Below, piece by piece: positions 24,543 to 33,618 of a stretch of 64,000 nucleotides of DNA. The DNA is taken from positions 124,001 to 188,000 of the forward strand of contig NZ_SDPQ02000001.1 in assembly GCF_004134905.2 (NCBI RefSeq). Direction: 5' to 3'. Source of the stretch: Aeromicrobium ginsengisoli. Lineage in GTDB: Bacteria > Actinomycetota > Actinomycetes > Propionibacteriales > Nocardioidaceae. How positions within the stretch are numbered: the stretch's first letter is position 1; each line of letters starts with the position of its first letter. The translations under genes were made by a program, and so were the position numbers. The notes under the pieces were generated by a model, which was given only the letters and a program-made list of their open reading frames with translations, was not told where the DNA came from and made no database searches.

Positions 24543-25444
24543 CGATCGCGGACGTCGACGAGTCCGCACCGTCCGGGTTCTCCGTCGGCCTGACCAACTT
24601 CGAAGGTCCGTTCGACCTGCTGCTGCAGCTCATCTCGAAGCACCAGCTCGACATCACCGAGGTTGCCCTGTCCAAGGTGACCAGCGACTTCATCGCGTAC
24701 ATCAAGGAGCTCGGCGACGACCTCGAGCAGACCACGAGCTTCCTGCTCGTCGCGTCGACGCTGCTCGACCTCAAGACCGCGCGGCTGCTGCCGCAGGCCG
24801 AGGTCGAGGACGAGGAGGACCTTGCCCTGCTCGAGGCGCGCGACCTGCTGTTCGCCCGCCTCATGCAGTACCGCGCGTTCAAGCAGGTTGCCGGCGTGAT
24901 CGCCGCGCGCCTCGCCGAGGAGCAGAAGCGGTTCCCGCGGATCGTCACGCTCGAGCCGCGGTTCGCCGACCTGCTGCCCGAGGTGCTGATCTCGATCGGT
25001 CCGGCCGAGCTGGCGCAGCTCGCGGCACAGGCGTTCGAGGCCAAGCCCGTGCCGATCCTGTCGCTGACGCACCTGCACGCTCCGCAGGTCAGTGTGCGTG
25101 AGCAGGCGCACCTCGTGGTCGACCAGCTGCGCCGCAAGGGCGAGATGACGTTCCGGGCACTGACCGCCGATGCGCCGGACCTGATGACCAAGGTCGCCCG
25201 CTTCCTCGCCGTGCTCGAGCTGTTCCGCGAGGGCGTCATCGCGTTCGAGCAGGCGACGCCGCTGGGCGACCTGCACGTACGCTGGACCGGCACTGATGAC
25301 GGCGACATCGACGTCGGCGACGAGTTCGACGAACCGATGATCGCGCCTGATGACATGCCCGTGATCGAGGTCGACGACGACCAGGCCGCGGACGAGCCGA
25401 TCGCCGACGAGACCCCTGAACCCCGTGAGAGCAGTGATGACTGA
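24539..25444 (+). CDS. scpA: Segregation and condensation protein A
   Basis: This kleisin subunit of the SMC-ScpAB condensin-like complex has 301 aa. The N-terminal FEGPFDLLLQLISKHQLDI and central LLVASTLLDLKTARLLP are the diagnostic motifs. The C-terminal winged-helix region (about 170-240) binds the SMC head, and a long acidic tail follows (residues 245-301). GTG start overlapping the preceding gene; the end overlaps scpB by 8 bases. Confidence 0.94.
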   Translation: MTIADVDESAPSGFSVGLTNFEGPFDLLLQLISKHQLDITEVALSKVTSDFIAYIKELGDDLEQTTSFLLVASTLLDLKTARLLPQAEVEDEEDLALLEARDLLFARLMQYRAFKQVAGVIAARLAEEQKRFPRIVTLEPRFADLLPEVLISIGPAELAQLAAQAFEAKPVPILSLTHLHAPQVSVREQAHLVVDQLRRKGEMTFRALTADAPDLMTKVARFLAVLELFREGVIAFEQATPLGDLHVRWTGTDDGDIDVGDEFDEPMIAPDDMPVIEVDDDQAADEPIADETPEPRESSDD

Positions 25445-26168
25445 CCAGCACGTACCGACCGGCCCGCACGAGCTCGAGCTGGAGATGCTCGACCTGAAGC
25501 CCGCCCTCGAGGCGGTGCTCATGGTCGCCGACCAGCCACTCGACCACCTGACGCTGGCCCAGGCCGTCGGTCACCCGCCCGTCGATGTCGAGCAGGCACT
25601 GGGCGAGCTCGCCGCCGAGTACACCGAGCAGGGTCGCGGCTTCGAGCTGCGCAACATCGCCGGTGGCTGGCGGTTCTTCACCCGCGAGGAGTTCGCCGGA
25701 GCGGTCGAGCGTTTCATCCTCGACGGCCAGCAGGCCCGGCTGACGCAGGCGGCGCTCGAGACGATGGCCGTCGTGGCGTACCGGCAGCCCATCAGCCGCT
25801 CACGCATCTCGGCGATTCGCGGCGTGAACGTCGACGGCGTCGTCCGCACGCTCGTGACCCGCGGCCTGATCGAGGAGGAGGGCGTCGACGCCGAGAGCGG
25901 GGCGATCCTCTACCGCACGACGAGCTACTTCCTGGAGCGCATGGGCCTCGGCAGCCTCGACGAGCTGCCCGACATCGCCGGCCACCTCCCGGAGCTGGAG
26001 GACATGGAGGACGAGGTGCTCTCGGGTGCCGAAGACGCACTCGGCACGGACGACGGGTCCTTGAGCTTGGCGAAGGGGCCGGACGAGGATTCGACAGACT
26101 CAACCGGCGACGCCGAGACGGCACCGGAACCCGACGTGGCCGACGAAGACGACGACGCACGTGGCTGA
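25437..26168 (+). CDS. scpB: Segregation and condensation protein B
   Basis: This partner of ScpA has two winged-helix domains: LKPALEAVLMVADQPL at the start, and ALETMAVVAYRQPISRSRISAIRGVN followed by L-(V/I)-x-R-G-L-I in the second. Length is 243 aa from the ATG at 25437 (a GTG one codon earlier is possible). The C-terminal 60 residues are acidic. It overlaps rluB by 8 bases. Confidence 0.94.
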   Translation: MTDQHVPTGPHELELEMLDLKPALEAVLMVADQPLDHLTLAQAVGHPPVDVEQALGELAAEYTEQGRGFELRNIAGGWRFFTREEFAGAVERFILDGQQARLTQAALETMAVVAYRQPISRSRISAIRGVNVDGVVRTLVTRGLIEEEGVDAESGAILYRTTSYFLERMGLGSLDELPDIAGHLPELEDMEDEVLSGAEDALGTDDGSLSLAKGPDEDSTDSTGDAETAPEPDVADEDDDARG

Positions 26169-26886
26169 GATCCGCCTGCAGAAGGTCCTGGCGCAGGCCG
26201 GCCTCGGCAGTCGCCGGCGCTGCGACGACATGATCGCCAACGGTCGCGTCGAGGTGAACGGCGAGATCATCGACACGATGGGCGCCCGGGTCGATCCATT
26301 GACCGACGTCATCCGGGTCGACGGCAAGCGCATCCCGCCGCCCAACGACCACGCGTACGTCATGCTCAACAAGCCGCGCGGCGTCGTGACATCGATGGCT
26401 GATGAGCGCGGCAGGCCTGACCTGTCGGCGATCGTGGCAGGTCGTGAGGACCGCCTGTTCCACGTCGGCCGGCTCGACACGGACACCTCCGGGCTGCTGA
26501 TCCTGACGAACGACGGCGACCTGGCGCACAAGCTGGCGCACCCGTCGTTCGAGATCACCAAGACGTACGTCGCGCTGGTGGACGGCACCGTGACCGAGGG
26601 CACCGGCGCCAAGCTCAAGGCCGGCATCGAGCTCGACGACGGCCCGGCGCAGGTCGACCGCTTCATCGTCAAGGACACGTCACGGGGGCGATCGCTGGTC
26701 GAGCTCGACATCCACATGGGCCGCAACCGCATCGTGCGTCGGCTCCTCGATGCGGCGGGGCACCCAGTGCGCGAGCTCAGCCGTACGGCGTTCGGACCCT
26801 TGCACGTCGGCGGCCTGGCCTCCGGCGCGATGCGCGACCTCACCCGCGACGAGCTCGGGGCCCTGTTCGATAGCGTTGACCAGTGA
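26161..26886 (+). CDS. rluB: Ribosomal large subunit pseudouridine synthase (RluB-like)
   Basis: This 241-aa enzyme of the RsuA/RluB/E/F family isomerises uridine in 23S rRNA. The N-terminal S4 domain is RLQKVLAQAGLGSRRRCDDM; the catalytic Asp lies in HVGRLDTDTSGLLILTNDG, and GRNRIVRRL is the other conserved motif. GTG start within scpB. The scpA-scpB-rluB order is widely conserved in Gram-positive bacteria. Confidence 0.92.
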   Translation: MAEIRLQKVLAQAGLGSRRRCDDMIANGRVEVNGEIIDTMGARVDPLTDVIRVDGKRIPPPNDHAYVMLNKPRGVVTSMADERGRPDLSAIVAGREDRLFHVGRLDTDTSGLLILTNDGDLAHKLAHPSFEITKTYVALVDGTVTEGTGAKLKAGIELDDGPAQVDRFIVKDTSRGRSLVELDIHMGRNRIVRRLLDAAGHPVRELSRTAFGPLHVGGLASGAMRDLTRDELGALFDSVDQ

Positions 26887-27944
26887 CTTCTTCGCTTGCC
26901 GGCCCCGTCCTGGTCATCGGGTGCGGGCTCATCGGTACGTCTGCGGCGCTCGCTCTCTCCGAGGCTGGCGTCGAGGTGCACCTGGAGGACATTCGTACGT
27001 CCAACCTCGAGCTCGCGGTGTCGCGCGGGGCGGGCAGCGCTGATCCGGTCGACTCTCCGTCCCTCGTCATCGTGGCCGTACCGCCGGCTGAGGTCGTCGC
27101 CACGGTCCGCCGAGTGCTCACCGAGTGGCCGGCGGCTGCTGTCACCGACGTGGCCAGCGTCAAGTCGGACCTGCAGCAGCAGATCGGCCGTGAGACGGGC
27201 AGCCAGCGCTACGTCGGCAGCCACCCGATGGCCGGGAGCGAGCGCTCCGGGCCCATGGCTGCGTCCGCTCGGCTGTTCGAGGGCCGTCCATGGGCCGTCA
27301 CGACCGCGGCCGGCACCGATCAGGACGCGATCGACCTCGTGGTGCAGCTCGCGGAGCTCGTCGGGGGAGTGCCGCTCGTCATGGACGCGCCCGACCACGA
27401 CCGTGCGGTGGCGCTCGTCTCGCACGTCCCGCACATCCTCTCGGTGCTCACGGCCGCACAGCTCAACGGCGCGCCGGGCGAGCACCTCGCTCTCGCCGGC
27501 CCGGGCCTGCGCGACGTCACGCGCATCGCCGGCAGCGACATCGCGCTCTGGCAGGACATCCTGGGCGCCAACGCCGGGCAGGTCCGTGCGGTGCTGCAGC
27601 ACGTACGCGAGGACCTCGACCGCGTCATCGACTCGATCGGTGCGGACACCGACCGACTGGGCCGGGTGCTGCAGTCCGGCCAGGACGGCACCCGCCTGAT
27701 CCCGGGCAAGCACGGCGACAAGCTCGCCGACCTGGCGACCGTGTTCGTCTCGGTGCCGGACCGCCCGGGCGAGCTGCCCCGTCTCATGGCCCACACGGGC
27801 GAGGCCGGGGTCAACATCGAGGACATCCGAATCGACCACGAGCTCGGCCGCCCGGTCGGACAGGTCGAGATCGCCGTCGTGGCGACCTCGGCCGATACGC
27901 TCGTCGAGGCACTGACCGCACGCGGCTGGTCCGCATACCGCTAG
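26883..27944 (+). CDS. tyrA: Prephenate dehydrogenase
   Basis: It oxidises prephenate to 4-hydroxyphenylpyruvate in tyrosine synthesis, using NAD(P). The Rossmann motif near the start is VIGCGLIGTSAALALSE. The prephenate-binding GSHPMAGSERSG segment and catalytic His follow. An ACT-like regulatory domain (VFVSVPDRPGELPRLMAHTGEAG) lies after about residue 280, suggesting tyrosine feedback control. Length is 353 aa with a GTG start overlapping rluB. Confidence 0.9.
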   Translation: MTSSLAGPVLVIGCGLIGTSAALALSEAGVEVHLEDIRTSNLELAVSRGAGSADPVDSPSLVIVAVPPAEVVATVRRVLTEWPAAAVTDVASVKSDLQQQIGRETGSQRYVGSHPMAGSERSGPMAASARLFEGRPWAVTTAAGTDQDAIDLVVQLAELVGGVPLVMDAPDHDRAVALVSHVPHILSVLTAAQLNGAPGEHLALAGPGLRDVTRIAGSDIALWQDILGANAGQVRAVLQHVREDLDRVIDSIGADTDRLGRVLQSGQDGTRLIPGKHGDKLADLATVFVSVPDRPGELPRLMAHTGEAGVNIEDIRIDHELGRPVGQVEIAVVATSADTLVEALTARGWSAYR

Positions 27945-27958
27945 AAGGAGTGGCACAC

Positions 27959-28621
27959 GTGAGCAAGTCCCTGGTCGTGGCGATCGACGGGCCGTCAGGC
28001 TCGGGCAAGTCGAGCACGTCTCGAGGCGTCGCCGACCGGCTGTCGCTGGCCTACCTCGACACGGGGGCGATGTATCGCGCGATGACCTGGGCGCTCCTCG
28101 AGCGCAGGGTCGACCTGCAGGACCCCGACGCGATCGCCAAGGCGGCCGACGACGTACGCCTGACGTCTGGCACCGATCCGCTCGACCCCACGATCCACGT
28201 CGACGGGATCGATGTGGCCGGCCCGATCCGCGGCGATGACGTCACGGGATCGGTCAGCCTCGTCGCCGCCGTCCCGCACGTCCGCGAGATGCTGGTCGAC
28301 CTGCAGCGCGAGACGATCGCGCAGAGCGACGGGATCGTCGTTGAAGGCCGCGACATCGGCTCAACCGTCGCTCCGGATGCACCGGTGAAGATCTACCTCG
28401 TCGCCGACCCGGCGGCCCGCGCCGCCCGTCGCGCCGCCGAGACCGGTGCGAGTGACACCGCCGCCACGGAGCTGGCCCTGGCCCGGCGCGACGAGATCGA
28501 CTCGACACGGGCCGCGTCGCCGCTGGCCAAGGCCGACGACGCCGTGGTGGTCGACGGCACGCACCTGACGCTCGAAGAGGTCATCGACACGATCGTCGGG
28601 ATCGTCGACGCGGCACGATGA
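27959..28621 (+). CDS. cmk: Cytidylate kinase
   Basis: It phosphorylates CMP and dCMP with ATP. Walker A DGPSGSGKSS is at residues 10-19, followed by LDTGAMYRAM and VEGRDIGSTVAPDA, both hallmarks of CMP kinase. Length is 220 aa. GTG start with AAGGAG 9 bases upstream. The stop overlaps the acyltransferase gene (ATGA). Confidence 0.94.
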   Translation: MSKSLVVAIDGPSGSGKSSTSRGVADRLSLAYLDTGAMYRAMTWALLERRVDLQDPDAIAKAADDVRLTSGTDPLDPTIHVDGIDVAGPIRGDDVTGSVSLVAAVPHVREMLVDLQRETIAQSDGIVVEGRDIGSTVAPDAPVKIYLVADPAARAARRAAETGASDTAATELALARRDEIDSTRAASPLAKADDAVVVDGTHLTLEEVIDTIVGIVDAAR

Positions 28622-29307
28622 GCTCCGCCGACGGGCTGCCCGAGCACGGGCTGCGACTCGTACGTCGCCTGGCGCGCGGGCACTTCCGGCGGCGCTGGGA
28701 CATCCATGAGCACGGTCTCGAGCACGTCCCGCGTACGGGCCCCGTGATCCTCGCGAGCAACCACATCGGCTGGCTGGACGGGCCTCTGTTGTTCATCACC
28801 GCCCCACGGGCGCCCCACGCCCTGGTCAAGGAAGAGGAGTTCCACGGTCGTACCGGCCGCCTGTTGACGTTCGTCGGCCAGATCAAGGTCAGCCGGACGC
28901 GCAACGACACCGGCGCCGTGCGCCGATCGGTACAGGCCCTCGCGGCCGGTCAGGTCGTCCTGGTCTATCCGGAGGCGACGCGTGGCAACGGCGAGTTCGA
29001 CGTGTTCAAGAACGGCGTGGCCTACCTGGCCCTGGTGTCGGGCGCTCCGGTCGTGCCGATCGCGATCTTCGGGACGCGGCAGGCGGGTGAGGCCGCGGAC
29101 GCCCGACCGGCCAAGGGCGCGCGCCTCGACATCGTCTACGGAGACCCGATCCAGCTGCCGATGCAGGTTTGGCCGCGAGATCGTGGGACAATGGCAGACG
29201 CGGGTGATCGGATCCACGATCACCTGCGTGCTCATGTCTCCCGGGCCAAGTCAGTGCTCCAGCGCGACCTCCCCGGCCCCCTTCCGACAGGATCCACCGA
29301 TGGCTGA
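28618..29307 (+). CDS. plsC: 1-acyl-sn-glycerol-3-phosphate acyltransferase (PlsC-like)
   Basis: This 229-aa membrane-associated acyltransferase probably makes phosphatidic acid. The catalytic H-x4-D box is NHIGWLDG. The other glycerolipid acyltransferase block is [11 protein letters not shown], where most members have EGTR; the E-A-T-R change is seen in part of the family. It lies between cmk and der, a common actinobacterial arrangement, and overlaps der by 8 bases. Confidence 0.88.
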   Translation: MSSADGLPEHGLRLVRRLARGHFRRRWDIHEHGLEHVPRTGPVILASNHIGWLDGPLLFITAPRAPHALVKEEEFHGRTGRLLTFVGQIKVSRTRNDTGAVRRSVQALAAGQVVLVYPEATRGNGEFDVFKNGVAYLALVSGAPVVPIAIFGTRQAGEAADARPAKGARLDIVYGDPIQLPMQVWPRDRGTMADAGDRIHDHLRAHVSRAKSVLQRDLPGPLPTGSTDG

Positions 29308-30625
29308 CGTTGTACCCGTTCTCGCTGTGATCGGGCGCCCCAACGTCGGCAAGTCGACCCTGGTCAACCGCATCATCGGTCGCCGGGAAGCTGTCGTCGA
29401 GGACGTGCCCGGCGTGACCCGTGACCGCGTCTCGTACGACGCGCACTGGAATGGTCGCGCGTTCACGGTCGTCGACACCGGCGGCTGGGACCCCGACGCC
29501 CGCGGACTGGCCGAGCGCATCGCCGCGCAGGCCGAGATCGCGATCCAGGTCGCCGACGCCGTGCTCTTCGTCGTCGACGCGACCGTCGGCATCACGGACG
29601 TCGACGAAAAGGTCGTCCGCATCCTGCGCGCCGCCAAGAAGCCTGTCGTGCTCGCCGCCAACAAGGTCGACGACCAGCGCACCGAGGCTGAAGCAGCTGG
29701 CCTGTGGAACCTCGGACTCGGTGAGCCCTACCCCGTCTCGGCGCTGCACGGCCGGGGGAGCGGCGACATGCTCGACGCTGTCCTCGAGGCGCTGCCCAGC
29801 CCGCCGCCGGAGGACTTCGACGCGCCGCAGGGACCCCGCCGGGTCGCGATCGTCGGCAAGCCCAATGTCGGCAAGTCGAGCCTGCTCAACCGGCTCGCGG
29901 GTGAGGAGCGCGTCGTCGTCGATGATGCATCCGGCACCACGGTCGACCCGGTCGACGAGATCGTCACGCTGGGCGGTCGCACCTGGAACTTCATCGACAC
30001 CGCAGGCATCCGCCGGCGCGTACGCGATGCGTCTGGGCACGAGTACTACGCCAGCCTCCGCACGAGCTCTGCGATCGATCGGGCCGAGGTCGCGGTCGTG
30101 ATCATCGACGGCAGCCAGCCGCTCACGGAGCAGGACACCCGCATCATCAGCTCGGTTGCCGAGGCCGGCCGCGCGTTGATCGTCGCGTTCAACAAGTGGG
30201 ACCTCGTCGACGACGAGCGCCGCTACTACCTCGAGCGCGAGATCGAGCGCGAGCTCGTCCAGGTGCCGTGGGCGCCGACGATCAACATCACGGCGCGCAC
30301 CGGTTGGCACATCGACCGGCTCGTACGCGCGCTCGATGCCGCCCTCGAGGGTTGGGAGACCCGCGTGACCACTGGGGCGCTCAACGCGTTCCTCGGTCGT
30401 CTGGTCGCCGAGCACCCGCACCCCGTGCGGGGTGGCAAGCAGCCCAAGATCATGTTCGGCACGCAGGCGTCGACGGCTCCGCCGACGTTCGTGCTGTTCA
30501 CCTCGGGCAAGCTTGAGGCGTCCTACATGCGATTCATCGAGCGCCGGCTCCGCGAGGAGTTCGGCTTCGTGGGGTCGCCGATCCACCTCCAGCAGCGTCC
30601 GCGCAAGAAGCGCGAGCGCCGCTGA
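29300..30625 (+). CDS. der: Ribosome biogenesis GTPase Der (EngA)
   Basis: This tandem GTPase matures the 50S subunit. It has 441 aa with two G domains: G1 loops GRPNVGKS at residues 12-19 and GKPNVGKS at 186-193, G3 DTGGW and DTAGI, and G4 NKVD and NKWD. The C-terminal KH-like domain ends in a basic tail. The ATG is 8 bases inside plsC. It closes the long operon-like run that starts near 11.7 kb and converges on the endonuclease gene. Confidence 0.95.
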   Translation: MADVVPVLAVIGRPNVGKSTLVNRIIGRREAVVEDVPGVTRDRVSYDAHWNGRAFTVVDTGGWDPDARGLAERIAAQAEIAIQVADAVLFVVDATVGITDVDEKVVRILRAAKKPVVLAANKVDDQRTEAEAAGLWNLGLGEPYPVSALHGRGSGDMLDAVLEALPSPPPEDFDAPQGPRRVAIVGKPNVGKSSLLNRLAGEERVVVDDASGTTVDPVDEIVTLGGRTWNFIDTAGIRRRVRDASGHEYYASLRTSSAIDRAEVAVVIIDGSQPLTEQDTRIISSVAEAGRALIVAFNKWDLVDDERRYYLEREIERELVQVPWAPTINITARTGWHIDRLVRALDAALEGWETRVTTGALNAFLGRLVAEHPHPVRGGKQPKIMFGTQASTAPPTFVLFTSGKLEASYMRFIERRLREEFGFVGSPIHLQQRPRKKRERR

Positions 30626-30642
30626 ACCTCAGCCTTTGAGGT
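30626..30642. terminator. Small bidirectional hairpin between der and the endonuclease gene
   Basis: ACCTCA and TGAGGT form a 6-bp stem with a 5-base loop across the stop region of two convergent genes. It is short, so only a weak terminator candidate. Confidence 0.35.
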
Positions 30643-31360
30643 GTGGGAGGCGGTATTGCACATATGCCGACAGGTGGATCACGTGGAAGCCACCTACGAT
30701 CGCCACAGGAATCAGGTAGTGGTCAAGGCTGCCATCGATGACGAAGAAGTAGTCGATCTCGTCGGGATCATAGATGCGTCGCACAGTCCCGGTGCTGGAC
30801 AGCCATGCCACCCAAGAGTTGTTCGCGCGAACCGTTCCAGTCTTGACCTGGATCCTCATTGGTTTGTCGGCGACGACTAGCAGATCGTATCTGCAGGGTT
30901 CGAGGGGCCACGACACGTCGTATCCACACAGCGAAAACCAGGCAGCTGCCAACATCGACCCAGCGCGCGGTAGATGGGAGAGGGCTGGACCAGAGACTGG
31001 TACCGGCATGCCCGCAGCAGGTTCTCTGGACTGGAGATGACCGATGTCCAGAGAAAGCCGGATCGCGTGGGCCCTCAAGGTTGCTTGCCAGGAGCCGCCC
31101 CGGAGACCCAAGGCATCGGCGACTTGCGCCCAAGAGTCCGACGCTTGCACGGCTGCCGCCAGCTCTTCGTCGGTCCAACGACGTTGTCCGGTGAAGTGAC
31201 TGTGATCAAGATGGAGCGCGTCGGCCCGTTGCCGGACGGCACGGATGGTTGACCCGGACGTGGCACTGAAGCCGAGCGTTCGGAGCACTCCGCGCCACGA
31301 ATGGGACTGGGTGATTGCGACTGCAAGGGCGTTGTCCGAATAGGGCGGAGTGCGGCTCAT
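30629..31360 (-). CDS. Putative PD-(D/E)xK endonuclease with two N-terminal HTH-like repeats
   Basis: This 243-aa protein has two tandem repeats of about 45 residues (roughly 12-54 and 62-104), each with a Ser-Trp pair (SHSWRGVL, SDSWAQVA) followed by a helix; such repeats are typical DNA-binding parts of HNH and intron-type endonucleases. The C-terminal half has CRYDLLVV, MRIQVKTG and a preceding helix (GSMLAAAWFSLCGYDV), which fits the D-x(n)-Q-V-K nuclease core of the PDDEXK_5 / I-Ssp6803I-like group. Base composition looks lower in GC than its neighbours. It stands alone between der and tRNA-Pro. Function is by pattern only. Confidence 0.65.
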   Translation of the reverse strand: MSRTPPYSDNALAVAITQSHSWRGVLRTLGFSATSGSTIRAVRQRADALHLDHSHFTGQRRWTDEELAAAVQASDSWAQVADALGLRGGSWQATLRAHAIRLSLDIGHLQSREPAAGMPVPVSGPALSHLPRAGSMLAAAWFSLCGYDVSWPLEPCRYDLLVVADKPMRIQVKTGTVRANNSWVAWLSSTGTVRRIYDPDEIDYFFVIDGSLDHYLIPVAIVGGFHVIHLSAYVQYRLPHLKG

Positions 31361-31495
31361 CCTTCGATCCTGTCTTTGAGCTCTGACACTCGTAGGCCGC
31401 CCAAGGATTTGCTCGTAGTGTCCCGCCTTTGTGCGTTCGAGACTGCCGAGCCGGTGCGGTCCGGCGGGCCGCCATACGGTAACCTCGTTGCGTCG

Positions 31496-31569
<74 letters not shown>

Positions 31570-31607
31570 CACGGTGACTTTGTACGTTTGTGCAGGTCAG
31601 AGGTACT

Positions 31608-31645
31608 GAGAGCCCTTCTCCGATCACTACCGGAGAGGGGCACTC
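31608..31645 (+). terminator. Terminator-like hairpin after tRNA-Pro
   Basis: GCCCTTCTCCG (31612-31622) pairs with CGGAGAGGGGC (31631-31641), with one G-U, around an 8-base loop. Flanking GAG/CTC adds three more pairs after an A-A mismatch. No strong T-run follows. Confidence 0.6.
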
Positions 31646-31876
31646 TGCGTTCTCGTGTCACGAGGACGTCATGCCCAGCCGTCGTGAATCGCACCAGCGG
31701 TCCGTACTCCGCTCCTGCCACGCGGTCGAGCGCCCCCACTGCCGAGACCGCCTCCCGCATGCGGTTCCTTGTCCCAGTCAGGACCTCGAATCGCCTCCGT
31801 CCGACCGATGGACGTCGCCCGACGATCATCGGCGTTCGTCGTCTCGGGCGACCGGGATCGCCCTAGAGTTGCCGGT
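31646..31876. other. Intergenic region without a supported gene
   Basis: Together with the tRNA terminator this leaves about 307 bases after tRNA-Pro without a convincing gene. A minus-strand frame at 31551-31829 (92 codons) stays open and reads partly like protein, but it has no ribosome-binding site and runs through the terminator and the tRNA 3' end. The end of the region probably holds the promoter of the next gene. Confidence 0.5.
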
Positions 31877-32236
31877 ATGACTGACGAACCCGACCCCATC
31901 GCGTACACCGCCCTCGAGCCCGGCACGCCGGTGCAGTCCAGCGACGGTCAGCAGTTCGGCACGGTTGCCGCCGTGCTGGTGGTCGAGGAGGTCAGCGTCT
32001 TCGACGGCATCGTCGTGGAGACGCCCAGAGGCACACGGTTCGTCGACGCCGACCACGTCGGCACGATCACGACGGCATACGTACGCACGTCGCTGACGGC
32101 CGACGATGCGGCGCAGCTGCCCGAGCCGGACGACTCGCCGGTCTACCGCGCGGACGCGACCGACGACACCGGCAGCTCGCTGGCGGACCGCTTCGGCCGG
32201 ATGTTCGGCCGAGGCACGTGGAAGCGCGAGCAGTAG
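31877..32236 (+). CDS. PRC-barrel-like small protein
   Basis: This 119-aa soluble protein has a first 75 residues that read as a small beta-barrel: GTPVQSSDGQQFGTVAAVLVVE, then FDGIVVETPRGTRFVDADHVGTI. This is the PRC-barrel pattern. The C-terminal third is polar, possibly disordered, ending in a basic patch. The specific role is unknown; PRC barrels occur in RNA processing and photosynthetic assembly proteins. The next gene (LOG) is 28 bases downstream. Confidence 0.65.
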   Translation: MTDEPDPIAYTALEPGTPVQSSDGQQFGTVAAVLVVEEVSVFDGIVVETPRGTRFVDADHVGTITTAYVRTSLTADDAAQLPEPDDSPVYRADATDDTGSSLADRFGRMFGRGTWKREQ

Positions 32237-32264
32237 CGCTCACCTCGTCTGCCACGATTGGCGC

Positions 32265-32861
32265 ATGTCACTCAGCGCCATCGCGATCTTCTGCGGCTCC
32301 AGCTTCGGCAACGACCCTGCGTACGCCGAGGCGGCCCGGCTCACGGGGCGTACGCTCGCCGAGCGCGACATCACGGTCGTCTACGGCGGCGGGCACGTCG
32401 GGTTGATGGGCACCGTCGCTGATGCCGCGCTGGGAGCCGGCGGTCGGGTCATCGGTGTCATCCCGCGACAGCTCGACGACCGAGAGCTCGCGCATCACGG
32501 CTTGAGCGAGCTGCACGTCGTCGAGTCGATGCACGAGCGCAAGGCGTTGATGGCTGAGCTGTCGGATGCGTTCATCGCCCTGCCAGGCGGTGCCGGCACG
32601 CTCGAGGAGATCGCCGAGCAGTGGACGTGGGCACAGCTGACGATCCACGAGAAGCCCTCGGGGTTCCTCGACGTAGCCGGGTTCTGGGCACCGATGCGGG
32701 ACCTGCTCGACGGGATGGTCGGCTCCGGATTCGTGCGGCAGGAGCAGTCCGGCATCGTGTCGTTCTCCGATGATCTCGACGAGCTGCTGACCATGCTGGC
32801 GGCGCCGCCGTCGTGGACCGACAAGTGGGGCAAGGCGAACGAGGAAGCGCCTCAGCCGTGA
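32265..32861 (+). CDS. LOG family protein (cytokinin riboside 5'-monophosphate phosphoribohydrolase type)
   Basis: This 198-aa Rossmann-fold protein has the LOG signatures VYGGGHVGLMGTVADAAL, ESMHERKALM and LPGGAGTLEEI (the P-G-G-x-G-T-x-x-E motif). Family members cleave nucleoside 5'-monophosphates such as cytokinin ribotides or AMP to base and ribose 5-phosphate. TIGR00730 members in actinobacteria are often annotated as lysine decarboxylase-like, which is not supported. The stop overlaps the Nudix start (GTGA). Confidence 0.88.
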   Translation: MSLSAIAIFCGSSFGNDPAYAEAARLTGRTLAERDITVVYGGGHVGLMGTVADAALGAGGRVIGVIPRQLDDRELAHHGLSELHVVESMHERKALMAELSDAFIALPGGAGTLEEIAEQWTWAQLTIHEKPSGFLDVAGFWAPMRDLLDGMVGSGFVRQEQSGIVSFSDDLDELLTMLAAPPSWTDKWGKANEEAPQP

Positions 32862-33202
32862 CACCGCCCGTGATCCACGTGGCGGCGGCATTGACGGTCG
32901 ACGCCGACGGGCGCGCGCTGATGGTCCGCAAGCACGACACCACGGTGTTCATGCAGCCCGGAGGCAAGATCGAGGCCGGCGAGAGCCCGCTGGACTGCCT
33001 GCGCCGTGAGCTGTTCGAGGAGCTCGGCCTCGAGCTCGCCGCGGAGGACTTCACGTGGCTGGGCACGTTCGAGGAGGACGCCGCCAACGAGCCCGGGCAC
33101 CGGGTGCTCGCCGAGGTCTTCACGCTGACGATCGACGCCGCCGCTCCGGTCGTCGCCGCCGAGATCGCCGAGAGCATCTGGGTCGACCCCGCGGCGCCGT
33201 GA
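32858..33202 (+). pseudogene. Nudix hydrolase with apparent premature in-frame stop
   Basis: Reading from the GTG at 32858 gives 114 residues with a perfect Nudix box, GGKIEAGE then RRELFEELGLEL. TGA at 33200-33202 follows WVDPAAP, but the same frame continues for 17 further sense codons (DIDLAPLSSRALLPLL and V) to TAG at 33254-33256. That continuation matches how small Nudix proteins normally end, so the TGA looks like a nonsense change (for example CGA to TGA) or a sequence error. The core enzyme could still fold without the last helix. Coupled to the LOG gene by GTGA. Confidence 0.65.
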
Positions 33203-33252
33203 GACATCGACCTGGCGCCGCTCAGCAGCCGGGCGCTGCTGCCGCTGCTCGT

Positions 33253-33618
33253 CTAGCGCCGGCGCAACCGGTCGAGGGCTCGACGATCCCGCTTGGTCGG
33301 CCGTCCGGCGCCGCGATCGCGCCGAGGCATGATCGCCACCTCTTCCTTGGGCGGCGGCGGGGGAGTGTGGTCGTCGTAGCACTCGACCGCAACGGCCGCG
33401 CCGACCCGCTTGACGATGATCCGGGTGACGACGACGATCCGCAGGCCGCCCTCGGTGAGCGCCTCGACACGATCGCCGACCTTGACCGGTTGCGCGGGCT
33501 TGGCCTTGGCGCCGTTGATGCGCACGTGGCCGGCCTTGCACTCCGCCGACGCAAGGGAGCGCGTCTTGTAGAGGCGTACGGACGACACCCACACGTCAGC
33601 CCTGGTGGTGTCGGTCAT
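33253..33618 (-). CDS. S4-domain RNA-binding protein (HslR/Hsp15-like)
   Basis: This 121-aa protein has an S4 domain at residues 8-55 (RADVWVSSVRLYKTRSLASAECKAGHVRING), as in Hsp15, which rescues stalled 50S subunits carrying peptidyl-tRNA. The C-terminus has a poly-Pro stretch and a very basic end (RRDRGAGRPTKRDRRALDRL). It overlaps the upstream HAD gene by 4 nt and its stop overlaps the extended frame of the Nudix gene. Confidence 0.85.
   Translation of the reverse strand: MTDTTRADVWVSSVRLYKTRSLASAECKAGHVRINGAKAKPAQPVKVGDRVEALTEGGLRIVVVTRIIVKRVGAAVAVECYDDHTPPPPPKEEVAIMPRRDRGAGRPTKRDRRALDRLRRR

Noticed and set aside
26100..27956. Minus-strand open frame (618 codons) over rluB and tyrA
   Set aside because: It is antisense to two recognised enzymes with intact catalytic motifs; no ribosome-binding site or domain supports it.
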